A stretch of DNA of 64,000 nt. It comes from Diadophis punctatus similis (lineage: Eukaryota > Chordata > Lepidosauria > Squamata > Dipsadidae). The stretch lies in NCBI GenBank assembly GCA_023053685.1, contig JALIGW010000002.1:247985356-248049355 (forward strand). The letters run 5' to 3'. Position 1 is the stretch's first letter. Each line of letters starts with the position of its first letter. Under the pieces are notes generated by a model. It had not been told where the DNA came from and made no database searches. It saw only the letters and a list, made by a program, of their open reading frames with translations. Positions 43,701 through 54,375 of this stretch are shown here, piece after piece. Made by a program: the position numbers and the translations under genes.

Positions 43701-43859
43701 TAAAGGTTAAAAAGTTGAGGTTTTATGCAAGTACCTTATTCTACTGCAACAAAAGGAGTCAGAAGTCAATGCTTTTCTTTTTCTTTTCCCCTTAACCCTA
43801 CACTTTTCTCTTGTCCCCTTTCCCTCCCTTATTTTACCATTATTTTCATTTGATGACAT

Positions 43860-44500
43860 GAAGCCTAAGGTTCTGCAAGATTTGAAGCGCCAGCTTTGCC
43901 CATAGAAGTTATCAGCTCCAAGTAAGGGCAGAATATATTTTCCACAACCACTCTGGTGATATCCCAATTCAAGTAGTCCTCACTTAGCGACTGCATTTGG
44001 GACTGGCATCTGTGTCACTAAGCAGCCTGCTCATGAAGCATGATGTACCAACTTACATCTTTTCCTCTGCAGTTCTTAAGCAAAACCCTGTGGGTTGTTC
44101 AAGCCAATTTCACCTGACGGCACTTGCAACTTCCTGCCGGCATCCCCACTGATTCTACTTTTCAGAAGCTAGCTGGGAAGGTCACAAATAGGGATCATGA
44201 GTGTGGGGATGCAACCATCCTAAAAGTGCAGTGGTGGGCAACACCTGAATTGATGCAATTCCTTTTCCTGCCCCTTCATAACCATAGGACCAATAACACA
44301 AATTAACCACAAATTTGTGGACCAGGTGTACATCCGCTTTTACAGTGCCACTGTAACTTTGAAATCTCATGAAACAAATGGCAAGCAAGGAGTAGATATA
44401 CAACTGAACATCCCGGAAGGCTGTCAATAGCTATTTTTTTTTAGTTTAACCTGGTTAATTCATGGAATGGGGCACCAATAGGAAATAGTGTGCTTGTTGG
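43860..44500. other. ZNFd intron, ancestral unit sequence
   Basis: Homologous to 6880-7290 and 33010-33530, including the 'gtagtcctc' TIR repeat at about 43974-44410. No coding potential. Confidence 0.6.
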
Positions 44501-44503
44501 CTG

Positions 44504-44504
<1 letters not shown>

Positions 44505-44572
<68 letters not shown>

Positions 44573-44617
44573 TCGAGTCAATGTTACACATTGTCACATT
44601 TTCTGTCAATGTCAATG

Positions 44618-44653
<36 letters not shown>

Positions 44654-44672
44654 CCATCCATCCATCCATCCA
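44505..44672. repeat. (GT)n, (CA)n and (CCAT)n microsatellites
   Basis: About 62 bases of gt, a 55-base spacer, about 30 bases of ca, then ccatccatcca. The gt and ca blocks are complementary and could pair. Confidence 0.97.
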
Positions 44673-44734
44673 CAGGAGACTATTGGCAGATCAGTCTGCT
44701 ATTGTAGCAGGAAAACAGCAGGTACATACAGAAT

Positions 44735-44945
44735 AAGAAAATTAAAAAGGACCTTGGTGGTCTTGTAGTCCAATCCTCTTCTCAGACAGGAACCTTATAG
44801 CCCTCCGGAGAAATAGTTGTGCAATCTCTTCTTAAAAACCCCCAGTGATGGAGCACCCACAACCTCTGGAGGGAAGCCATTCCCAAAGAATCAACCTTAA
44901 ACTTGAAAGAGACTTTTAAAATCTTCCCACCAGCAGAAAATTGCA
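44735..44945 (-). mobile_element. CR1 LINE 3' end
   Basis: Same ancestral insertion as 7448-7660 (taattaaaaaggaccttggt variant near 44743, cagtgatggagcacccaca). Confidence 0.8.
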
Positions 44946-45113
44946 GCCACCAGTTTCACAGCGTGCAGCACCAGTGGGCTTAAATCTGGGGAGGGAAGGA
45001 ACCTGCAGCAGCTGACATGTTTCAGCCTTATGGCTTCTCTGCTTCTACATCATGGAGGAAATCAAGCATCCTTACTTGCTCCTGGACTCTCCTCCAACCT
45101 GCCCTCAACTCAC

Positions 45114-45202
45114 CTTCCAGCTGCTGCTTCAATGCTCGGAAGGGCACAGGATCCACTCTGCACACCACCTTCCGCCCATTGAGTGATCCGGAAGAGGAAG
45201 TT
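45114..45202 (-). promoter_or_regulatory. Candidate ZNFd exon 1 and promoter
   Basis: Minus-strand CAGCTGGAAG followed by GTGAGTTGAGG at 45114, and GATCCGGAAGAGGAAGT on the plus strand upstream. The acceptor at 41546 gives an intron of about 3.6 kb. The ATG present in ZNFa is followed here by an in-frame stop 16 codons later, so the exon is probably untranslated. Confidence 0.65.
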
Positions 45203-46173
45203 GCTCTGTGCTTTTCCTTGCCCCCCTCCTTTCTAGCAATGTAGCACTTGCTGGTTTCAACCCCTTAAAGCTCAACCACAGATGCCTCTACTGTACTGAG
45301 GGTTCTAGTCACTGATTTTTAAAGAATAGACTAGACTAGACTAGAATAGAATAGACTAGACTAGAATAGAATAGAATTCTTTATTGGACAAGTGTGATTG
45401 GACACACAAGGAATTTGTCTTTAGTTATATGCTCTTAGTGTGCATAAGGAGAATAAAATACATTCATCAAGAATAAAAAGATAAACACTTAAGTGATAGT
45501 CATATGTTACTAATAAATCAAATTGTACTAACAAACAAATAGAAACAATACAAATTAAAAGATACAAGCAACATGGTTATAGTCATAAGTGGGGAGAGAT
45601 AGATAATAGGAAGGATGAGAAGAATAGTAATAATGTCTTAGTAAATTATTTGACAGTGTTGTGGGAATTAGTTGTTAAGCAGAGTGATGGCATTCAGGAA
45701 AAAAACTGTCCTTGTGTCTAGTTGTTCTGGTGTGCAGTGCCTATAGAGTCGTTTGAGGGTAGAAGTTGAAACAATTTATGTCCAGGATGTGAGGGGTCTG
45801 TAGATATTTTCACAGACCTCTTTTTGACTCGTGCAGTATACAAATCCTCAATGGAAGGCAGGTTGGCAGTATTTGTTTTTTTCTGCAGTTCTAAGTATCC
45901 GTTGAAGTCTGTGTTTTTCTTGTTGGGTTGCAGAGCCAAACCAGACAGTTATGGAGGTGCAGATGACAGACTCAATAATTCCTCTGTAGAACTGTATCAG
46001 CAGCTCCTTGGGCTGTTTGAGCTTCCTGAGTTGGCGCAGAAAGAACATTCTTTGTTGTACTTTTTTGATGATGTTTTTGATGGTAGGTGTCCATTTTAAG
46101 TCTTGAGATATGATAGAACCTAGAAACTTGAAGGACTTTGCTGTTGATACTATGTTGTCTAGTATTGTAAGAG

Positions 46174-46281
<108 letters not shown>

Positions 46282-46284
46282 ATA

Positions 46285-46440
46285 TAGTACAATCTGCTGT
46301 GGCCTAGAGGTGGAGCTCTTGCCTCACAATCAGGAGGTTGAGTTCGATCCTAGGTAGAGGCAGATGTAGGGTCTCCTGATTGGGCAGGGGGTTGGACTAG
46401 ATCACCTGCAAGGTCCCTTCCAACTCCGTTAATATGTTAA
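46285..46440 (+). mobile_element. tRNA-derived SINE with CR1-like tail
   Basis: The head has an A-box-like tggcctagaggtggag and a B-box-like ggttgagttcgatcctag; the tail is ggttggactagatcacctgc, then aaggtcccttccaactcc, a CR1 3' end. A different family from the SINE at 4221. It degrades as a tRNA because no paired acceptor stem follows. Confidence 0.8.
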
Positions 46441-46626
46441 ATCTGTTAGGCGGTTTTCTTCTAAAATCCACCACCATTTCCACGGTTTTGAGTGTATTTA
46501 GTTCAAGATTGTTCTGGTTGCACCACAAGGCTAGTTGTTCTGTATGCAGTTTTGTATGCTGTATGTATGTAGTTAGTCTGTATGCAGATTCATTGTTGTC
46601 TTGAATGAGACAAATCACTGTTGTAT

Positions 46627-48250
46627 AAGGTGACCAGACGTCCCGCTTTTGGCGGGACAGACACGCTTTTCAAGCATGTGTCCCGCGTCCCGCATTGTTT
46701 CCAAAAAGTCACACTTTTTTGGAAAGAATGCCTGACAACAAACAAACGGGACGTCTGGTCACCTTATTCTCCCCCCACCTGGCCCTCAACCTCAGGAAAA
46801 ACAAGGGCTTGGACTCGGGACTTTCCCCCTGCCGGACAGGCTGCAACGCTAAACCCAAGAGGGACAGGAAACAGCGGCCGCCCTGAGCAACACCGAGGGC
46901 GAAGGGCAAAGCGACTTCCCTCGGTTCTCCGCCAGCCTATCCCACGAACAAACTTCAAGGCGGGGGTAAAAGCTCCCGCCGCATCCGCTTCCCCTCTCGG
47001 ACGGGGGAGCGGAAGAAAGCGGACCGGGTGTTGTGACCCAGCACCGCAACCCCCAGAAACACACACATAACCGTTTGTGATTCAAACAAAAAGGGTCCTT
47101 ATACTAATAAGGTTTCTTAACAAAAGCTCAGGGGTTTTAAAAGTCCATAAACAACACAATAGTAAAGTCTCGGGGAATAATGTTCCTTTGGTTCCTTGAG
47201 GGTTAAATATCAAACGGTCAAATGTTCAAAACAATACTCAGTAATTCTCCTCTTATCTTACAAGTTGGCTGGCTTCCCGGAATAAGCCTTTCAGAAGCTG
47301 CTTTCTCCAAATACCAGATTTCCGAAAAAATGCAGATGCAAACAAGACTATGGATGTGCTGCAGATCATTTGACGTGTTGTTCTCAGCACTGAGTGCTGA
47401 TTGCGCCGGCCTAATATAGGCACTGAAGGGCGTGGCCCAATTAGCCCTCAGTGCTACCTCCGAGTAGACCTATGCTTACTCAGCCAGTCCTGTCTTCTGG
47501 CTGCTCTGCGAGCTCTGGCGTCCAGCAGAGGTTTTTCATCTCCTGATGATTCACTCTGCTGCGCAGGTGCAGAAGGTCCTGGGGGATCATCCTGCTCTGG
47601 CACCGAGTCCTCATCACCAGCTGTCTCCGGTGCCAGGCACATGGGCTGGTACTGCTGCATCATGAGCGGCTCCACGTCCTCCGGATCCTCCATCCTCGGC
47701 GCCGGACGCGGCCAAGGCACAACACCGGGCAGGGCTAGCGGCTGGAAAGCAGCTCTCGTGCGGCGGTTGCTGCTGCCGCTGCCGCCTTTTCCTTTCCCGC
47801 CCCGAAGAGGGAGAGAGGCGGCGACAGCAGTTGTTCTTGCTCGGGCTCCCCGCAACTCAGCAACTCACTCACCCCAGGCGCAGCACGAGAGGACGAAAAA
47901 AGCAGCCGAGGTGGAGGGAGTCCCGAGCCAACCGCGCTCCTCCCCGCGTTGCATTTCAGCGGCAACAACAGCGTCTCTTTCCTCAAGTTCGCAGCTCCGG
48001 GGGAGGGGAAGCGCTTGCCAGCCAGCCAGCCCAAGCCACTGCCGGCTCCCGAAGGGGAGGCGGGAGGCGAGGAAAGGCCTCCCGCCTCCCACCCACCCAC
48101 CTGGACGCCGACATTAGCGTTCTTTTGCCCTCTGCGCATGCGCACAGCGTTCTGCACATGCGCAGAGGGCAAAACTCAAATGGCAGCTCCCCTAAAAACC
48201 CACCCCCCCGTCAATGGTGTCCCGCTTTAAAAAAAAATCTGGTCACCTTA
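46627..48250. mobile_element. Composite DNA element flanked by a 9-bp repeat
   Basis: Ends aaggtgaccagacgtcc and tctggtcacctta; the direct repeat ctgttgtat occurs at 46618-46626 and 48251-48259. Removing it restores the Rex1-like sequence. A second inverse end (gggacgtctggtcacctta) lies at about 46745, so 46627-46765 looks like a small palindromic unit. The GC-rich remainder (about 46766-48220) carries a solo LTR and, near 48100-48185, the ttctgcgcatgcgc palindrome core. Superfamily unclear. Confidence 0.75.
47029..47724 (-). mobile_element. Solo LTR, 696 bp
   Basis: Begins TGTTGTG and ends CACAACA, flanked by the 5-bp duplication ccggg (47024-47028 and 47725-47729). No internal retroelement sequence remains. 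A TATA-like CTATATTAGG on the minus strand near 47415 suggests minus orientation. An open frame of 79 codons starting at 47693 (MEDPEDVEPLMM) and ending at 47454 lies in the inferred U3. Gypsy or endogenous retrovirus class cannot be decided. Confidence 0.85.
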
Positions 48251-48879
48251 CTGTTGTATCATCTGCAAATTTCAGTATTTTAACAGAGGGGTCTTTTGAG
48301 ATGCAGTCATTGGTGTACAGAGAGAAGAGAAGTGGAGAGAGCACACAGCCCTGTGGGTCTCCTGTGCTAATTGTGCAGGTATCTGATGTGATTTTGCCTA
48401 GCTTCACCTGCTGCTTCCTGTCTGTTAGGAAGCTTATGATCCATTTACAAATGTGTTCAGGTACCCCTAGCTGGTTTAGTTTAGTTAGAAGAATATCCGG
48501 AATGATGGTATTGAATGCTGAGCTGAAGTCTACAAAGAGGACCCTTGCGTAGGTCTTTGGATATTCAAGATGTTGTAGGATGTAGTGCAGAATCATATTA
48601 ACAGCAGCGTCTGTCGATCTATTTGCTCGTAGGCAAATTGCAAGGGGTCTAACAGAGGATCCGTGATGGGTCTCAGGTGGCTGGGCACAAGATCTTCATA
48701 ACTACAGATATTAGGTCTGAAGTCATTCAGTTCCTTGATAGAGGGTTTCTTCCACTGGGTTGATAGTAGAGCATTTGAAGCAAGAAGGAACATAGCACAT
48801 CTCTAGTGGTTTATAAAAGATGCAGGTGAAGATGGGGGCCAGTTGGTCAGCACAAGTTTTTAAGCAAGAAGGATCTGCT

Positions 48880-50345
48880 TCTTCTTCTTTTTTTGAGAAG
48901 TTTTTTATTTTTTCCCCCACAATCTCCATATACACATCCATGCATATACCATAAGTCATATCAAAACATACAATTATACATTTCAATCCAATATATCCTA
49001 AATCAATACTAGTTTGGCACCTATTTACACTGCTATTTATCAGTCTCTTTTCATAGCACTCCCCTCCATCTCCCTCTCTTCCTATCTTCTTTCTCCTTCT
49101 CTCCCCCTTCCTACATCCCTCTTCCCCTTCTTCCATCCCTTCTCTTTCTACTTACTCTTTCTCCCTCTTAACCTTTCCCTGAGTGATTCTAATCATAGCT
49201 CACCTTATGTTTAACAGACTGATAACATATACCCCTACATCATTTAATTACCGGTGCCCCTTCTAGACTCATATACTTTCTATATCATATCTATACATAT
49301 AGCTTCTTTTTTCTAGGTATATACTGCTGTTCTGATGCTGCCTTCTCTACTATCTAATTTTGTAACCTGGGTCTATCACCTTTTATTCTCCATTTTCTTC
49401 CAATTTAATCAGTCTAACTTAACTTCTATACATATTCATTTTCTATCCAATCATAAATTTTCACCCATACATTATAATATTCTGAATCTTCCTTGTCTTT
49501 TATTTTCATTGTCAGTCTATTCATCTCCGCACAGTCCAAGATTTTCTTGATTACCTCTCCTTCAGAAGGGATTTTTGTTGCTTTCCAGTTTTGTGCAAAT
49601 GCAATTCTAGCTGCAGTAATTATAAGGATAATTAAATATGTACCTTCCTTATTAAATTTCTCTGGTAGTATACCCAACAGGAATATCTCTGATATTAACT
49701 CTATACGTTGTTTCACCATTTTTTCTATCCACGTTTGAATTAAGCTCCAATTACTCATTAGCTTCTGCACATGTCCACCACATATGATAAAAAGAGCCTG
49801 GTATTTTCTGACATTTCCAACATTTTATAGATTTAGCTTAGAACATTTTAGCTATTCTTTCTGGTGACATGTGCCATCCATAAAACATTTTATACATATT
49901 TTCTTTATATGCTCTGTTGCCATAGTCAATTTATAGTTTCTTTCCCAAAGCTGCTGCCATTTATCCAGTTCTATAGTATGGCCAAAATTTCTTGCCCATT
50001 TTATCATAGTTTCTTTCACTTGTTCATTCTAAATCAATATATAATAAATAATTATACAATTTTTAATTAATCTTTCACCCTTTCCTGTATTTCGTCTAGT
50101 TCCGACATTTCTAAATTAATACCGTTTTACTATCCTTATCATATCTTGACTGCATTTACATTCTCATATACTAGTCCATTTTCTATACTAGTCCTTGTTT
50201 CTCCAATTCTTGAGTAGATTTCAATTCCCCCTTATCTGTCAGAATATCCTTATATCGTGGAATATTTTCCCAGTTCAGTCTACTTGGGTGAATTAGTGCT
50301 TCCATTAGATAACCAAAAAGGTATTTCCAAATAATGCTTCTCTTT
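48880..50345 (-). mobile_element. L1 LINE 3' end
   Basis: Minus-strand ORF2 C-terminus: IWKYLFGYLMEALIHPS, NWENIPRYKDIL, then at 49426-49770 ELISEIFLLGILPEKF, ITAARIAFAQNWK, IKKILDCAEMNRLTMKIKDK. Downstream pyrimidine-rich 3' UTR (49060-49190, ctccctctcttccta). Disrupted by stops. Confidence 0.85.
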
Positions 50346-50385
50346 TCTTTTCCCCAAACCAAATACAAAGAGTTCCTGATCTGCT

Positions 50386-50448
50386 TCTTATGATGCTTAT
50401 GATGCTGATGCTGATGCTGATGATGCTGATGCTGATGATGATGCCGCC
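50386..50448. repeat. (GATGCT)n-like microsatellite
   Basis: Imperfect gatgct/gatgat array at the junction between the L1 3' region and the resumed ZNFd upstream unit sequence. Confidence 0.9.
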
Positions 50449-51325
50449 TATCTGACCGCCATCTCCCCATAAGAGGCAAAAGAAAACTTTTATATGTGGG
50501 TATATGCATACATTTGCATTTATTTTGTCATGTTTATGTAGTGTATATTGGAGGTGGTGACCCTTTGAGAGCTGTATGCAATGAAATTTCATTTTAATGT
50601 ATGCTGATTAGTGTACATTCAAAGTGACAATAAAGTTATTCTAAGGCCCATCCCTACCTAAGGCGTTTGCAAGATGTTTTCACTGGTCAAATGGTATCAA
50701 GTCGTTTTCGATTCCTAGAAACCTACCTTTGCAACTGATCCATGTGAAATAGTGAAATGTGATGCTGCTTAGCTTGACATTAGCTGTGTGCTGAGCCCTA
50801 AAGGTTTATGAAGGTCCTACAGAATTACATAAAAAGAGGTGGGAGAGACCAAGTCTCCAAGCAGGAGATCCTACTGTTCCAGACAAATGGCTGTTGAATC
50901 TCTTCTTGTAAAACCTCCAGATGGACCACCCACAACTTCTGGAGGCAAGCCATGGAAGCTGTCAGGTCATCCTTACTCCTTCTCTGTTAGACTGGACATA
51001 TTTCTGCAATCATTCATGGTATGGTTTAGCCTCCAGTCCTCTTAACATCGTTGTTGCTCTTCTCTGCACTCTTTCTAGAGTCTCAACATCTGGTTTTACT
51101 CATGGTGACGAACAGTGGATGCCAAAACCGGTGTAGTCTTACCAGTACAGTATAACACAATACCAATACTTCTTGCAATCTTGATACTATCCCTCTGCTG
51201 ATGCAGACTAGGGCTGTGTTGGCTTTTTCTGCAGCTGCAGCACACTGGTAGCGGATACGTACAGTGGTTGTCCACGAATATTCCTAGATCCCTCATACAG
51301 TTACCTCTGTTGAGCCAGAGTCAAA
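50449..51325 (-). mobile_element. Resumed ZNFd upstream sequence and CR1 fragments
   Basis: 50449-50790 matches 8020-8230 and 24970-25170 (gccgcctatctgaccgccat, gcaactgatccatgtgaaat). 50810-50955 is CR1 3' UTR and 50955-51325 CR1 ORF2 in minus orientation (gcagactagggctgtgttgg, ctgcagctgcagcacact). The insertions at 45325-50448 split this unit. Confidence 0.75.
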
Positions 51326-51339
51326 GTCAAGATCCTTTT

Positions 51340-51587
51340 TCAAATGTTAATCTGAATGTTCATATTTTCTTTTCCCTGTATCCCTACACCAAGGAAGTTT
51401 TTAAAAATTATTTTTAACAGTACTTCAATTTGTGGGAACGTGCAGGGAATGCCCTTGGCATTAAACTTACTGAACAGTTTTGCATTAAAAATGATTGATC
51501 CAGGCACTGATTTATCCTTTCGAAGCGCCTTGGGAAAAAGAAGCTTTCCACTGTATTTACGAACAGCTTTCCAAAGAGATTCTGTGA
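51340..51587 (-). repeat. Repeat R3, inverse of 63775-64000
   Basis: The complement of this stretch matches the end of the window base for base over long runs (cagtaagtttaatgccaagg variants, cattcagattaac). No coding signal. Class unknown. Confidence 0.65.
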
Positions 51588-51945
51588 TATACAGGTAATC
51601 CTCGACTTACAACAGTTTGTTTAGTGACATTTCTCAAGTTACATTTGTGTTGAATAAAAGTAACTTATGGCCATTTTTTTACACTTATGACCATTGCAGC
51701 ATCCCCATGGTCATGTGATTTACATTGGCAGCTGTTTCATATTTATGACAGTTGCCGTGTCCTGGGGTCATGTGATTCCTTTTTGCAACCTTCTGACAAG
51801 TAAAGTCAGTGGAGGAATCCAGATTCACTTAACAACCGTGTTACTAATTTAACAATGGCAGCGATTCACTTAACAAAGGTGGCAAGAAAAGTTGTAAAAT
51901 GGGGCAAAGCTCACTTAACAAATTTCTCACATAGCAATATCCTGG
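51588..51945. mobile_element. 'gtagtcctc' TIR repeat
   Basis: Starts caggtaatcctcgacttac and contains conserved blocks atgtgattcctttttgca, gattcacttaacaacc and aaaatggggcaaagctcact. Non-coding, interspersed; also at 33112 and 61495. Confidence 0.75.
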
Positions 51946-52050
51946 AGGTTTTTATATCTGTACCTCCTTTGGTGCTAGCACTGACCTTTTAATCATTTAA
52001 ATTTACCCCGGAAGTGGTGTGACTGTGTTGTGCTTGTTGATGACAATTGA

Positions 52051-54375
52051 ATGAATGAATGCTTGTGTTTGGCTATGACTGAGGGAATTAATTGTGTAGA
52101 TTATGGAAGAATGGTTGGCAGTATGAGTGAACCAGAGACCCCCTCTGCTGAGTGTGGAAACAGGAGCGGAGGGGTGCCTGACTCTATCCCCTGGTTTAGT
52201 ATGAATGGAATGGATGGCCTGCAGGAAAGGAGGGGGACCAGCGGGGAGGGGGAGGCGGTCTCGGGTGGGAGCGAGAGCCGGAACATCTCGGTCATAATGG
52301 GAAGAGGCAGATATGGCGGGAGCAGAGGGGCGGGCCGCTCTCGGGGAATAAGACCTCGCTGTTTACAAGCGATCCCTTGTTCCGGCCCCTCCGATCCGGT
52401 TCCATCTTGCTCAACCCGGATACCTGGCAACCAGGGTTCTCAGGGCCCTGGGCTCAGGATGCTGCTGCTTAACGCCAGGTCAATTATCAACAAAGCCCCC
52501 CTGATACGTGATTTAATCACAGAGGAGGGGGCAGACCTGGTATGTGTTACCGAGACCTGGCTAGGGCAGGAGGGGGGAGTAGCCCTCTCCGAGATATGCC
52601 CAGCCGGTTTCTCGGTGCAGCACCATTCTCGACCCCAGGGAAGGGGAGGAGGAGTGGCTATTATAACGCGTGGAAATCTGCATCCTCGTAGGATCCCTGC
52701 CCCGGAGATTGTTGGGTGTGAGACGCTCCTTCTGAAGTTGGACTTAGGGGTTCAGGTGGGCCTTTTCTTAACGTACCTGCCTCCCAGCTGCGTAAGTAAG
52801 GCCCTGCCTGAGCTGCTTGAGGCAGTAGCCGGCTTGGCGGTTGAGTTCCCCAGGCTTATGGTGCTGGGGGACTTTAACCTGCCATCTGCTGGCGAAACCT
52901 CTGGGGCAGCTCAGGAGTTCATGGATTCCATGACAACCATGGACCTAACCCAAGTAATTCAAGGTCCGACCCATGAGGGTGGTCACACACTTGACCTAGT
53001 GTTTCTCTCGGGGCAGTGGAGAGATGATCTGAAGATAAGGGATATAGTCACCACCCCACTGTCATGGTCAGATCATTTCCTTCTGAGGCTGGATTTCACA
53101 ACCCCACTCCTCCCCCGCAGGGAGGCGGGACCGACTAGGTGGTTCCGCCCCAGGCGCCTAATGGAGCCGGAAGGATTCCAGAGGGAGCTTGGGGAAATAC
53201 CTGAAACCCTGGTACACAACTCGGCTGACTCCCTGGTGGATGCTTGGAACACCGCAGCATCAGGGGCGTTAGACCGAATTGCGCCTAAGCGACCTCTCCG
53301 TGGCAGTGGATCCCGGAAAGCTCCCTGGTTTACTGAGGAGCTCCGGGAGATGAAACGCCAGAAGAGACGTCTGGAGCGCCGCTGGAGGAAAAAGAAGACC
53401 GAGTCTGACCGAACACTATTAAGAATTTACATCAGATCTTATTTAGTGGCGATAAGGGCGGCAAGACGATCTTATCTTTCCGCTCTTATTGCGTCCGCAG
53501 ATTCTCGTCCAGCCGCCTTGTTTAGGGTGACTCGCTCCCTCCTTGCAAAAGGGGGGAGCGAGGAACACTTACAAGGCAGAGCTGAGGAATTTGCTGAGTT
53601 TCTGTCGGATAAAGTCGCTCAGATCCGGTCAAATTTGGACTCCGGCATGGCAGAGTCCATAGAGTTGACAGGGGCGAGTCTTAGTCCATCATTATGGGAA
53701 GAGTTTGGGCCTGTTTCTCCCGAGGATGTGGACAGGGCTATGGGAGCGATGGGTACCTCCACCTGTTTATTGGACCCGTGCCCCTCCTGGCTGGTCTCGG
53801 CCAGCAGGGAGGTGGCACGCGGCTGGATCCAGGCGGTGATCACCGCTTCTTTGCGAGAGGGATCCGTACCGCAGTCATTAAAAGCTGCGGTGGTGCGACC
53901 CCTCCTGAAGAAGCCTTCCCTGGATCCAGCCGATTTGAAAAACTACCGTCCAGTCTCCAACTTACCTTTTCTAGGTAAAGTTGTAGAGAAGGTGGTGGTG
54001 ACCCAGCTTCTGCAGCTCCTGGATGAAACAGATCATCTAGATCCTTATCAGTCGGGTTTCAGGCGCGGCTACAGTACAGAAACTGCCTTGGTCGCTCTGA
54101 TGGATGATCTCTGGCGGGCCCGGGATGGGGGGAACTCCTCCATCCTGGTGCTACTTGACCTCTCAGCGGCTTTCGATACCATCGACCATGGTATCCTTCT
54201 GCATCGGCTCGGCGAGTTGGGAGTGGGAGGCACCGTTTTGCGGTGGTTCTCCTCTTATCTCGCCGATCGGATGCAGTCGGTGTTGGCAGGAGGGCAGAGA
54301 TCGTCCCCCAGGCCCCTACTATGTGGGGTCCCCAGGGGTCGGTTCTCTCGCCCATCCTGTTTAACATCTACATGA
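52051..54375 (+). CDS. L2-like ORF2, endonuclease and RT part
   Basis: 774 residues before a frameshift stop. Residues 1-136 are a Gly/Ser/Arg-rich leader. An APE-type endonuclease covers about 137-350, with LLLNARS at 138, TETWL near 168, GGGVAIITR near 202, LGDFNLPS (Asp at 274) and SDHF (340-343). A basic linker (KRQKRRLERRWRKKK) sits near 435. Reverse transcriptase begins near 610 (VVRPLLKKPSLDPADLKNYR) and includes LLDLSAAFDTIDHG (Asp 703). At about 54328-54335 one C is missing from gggtcccc, turning the expected PQGSVLSPILFN into PRGRFSRPS and a stop. Makes cDNA copies of its own RNA at the target site. Everything else reads intact. Confidence 0.93.
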   Translation: MNECLCLAMTEGINCVDYGRMVGSMSEPETPSAECGNRSGGVPDSIPWFSMNGMDGLQERRGTSGEGEAVSGGSESRNISVIMGRGRYGGSRGAGRSRGIRPRCLQAIPCSGPSDPVPSCSTRIPGNQGSQGPGLRMLLLNARSIINKAPLIRDLITEEGADLVCVTETWLGQEGGVALSEICPAGFSVQHHSRPQGRGGGVAIITRGNLHPRRIPAPEIVGCETLLLKLDLGVQVGLFLTYLPPSCVSKALPELLEAVAGLAVEFPRLMVLGDFNLPSAGETSGAAQEFMDSMTTMDLTQVIQGPTHEGGHTLDLVFLSGQWRDDLKIRDIVTTPLSWSDHFLLRLDFTTPLLPRREAGPTRWFRPRRLMEPEGFQRELGEIPETLVHNSADSLVDAWNTAASGALDRIAPKRPLRGSGSRKAPWFTEELREMKRQKRRLERRWRKKKTESDRTLLRIYIRSYLVAIRAARRSYLSALIASADSRPAALFRVTRSLLAKGGSEEHLQGRAEEFAEFLSDKVAQIRSNLDSGMAESIELTGASLSPSLWEEFGPVSPEDVDRAMGAMGTSTCLLDPCPSWLVSASREVARGWIQAVITASLREGSVPQSLKAAVVRPLLKKPSLDPADLKNYRPVSNLPFLGKVVEKVVVTQLLQLLDETDHLDPYQSGFRRGYSTETALVALMDDLWRARDGGNSSILVLLDLSAAFDTIDHGILLHRLGELGVGGTVLRWFSSYLADRMQSVLAGGQRSSPRPLLCGVPRGRFSRPSCLTST

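Noticed and set aside
44488..44768. Cys/Val and His/Thr repeat ORFs
   Set aside because: Translations of (GT)n and (CA)n microsatellites.
46290..46360. tRNA gene
   Set aside because: A- and B-box-like motifs exist, but no matching acceptor stem, and a CR1 tail follows; it is a SINE.
47401..48117. 238-codon plus-strand ORF and other GC-rich ORFs at 46.6-48.2 kb
   Set aside because: Crosses the LTR boundary and the DNA-element cargo; no domain; explained by GC-rich composition.
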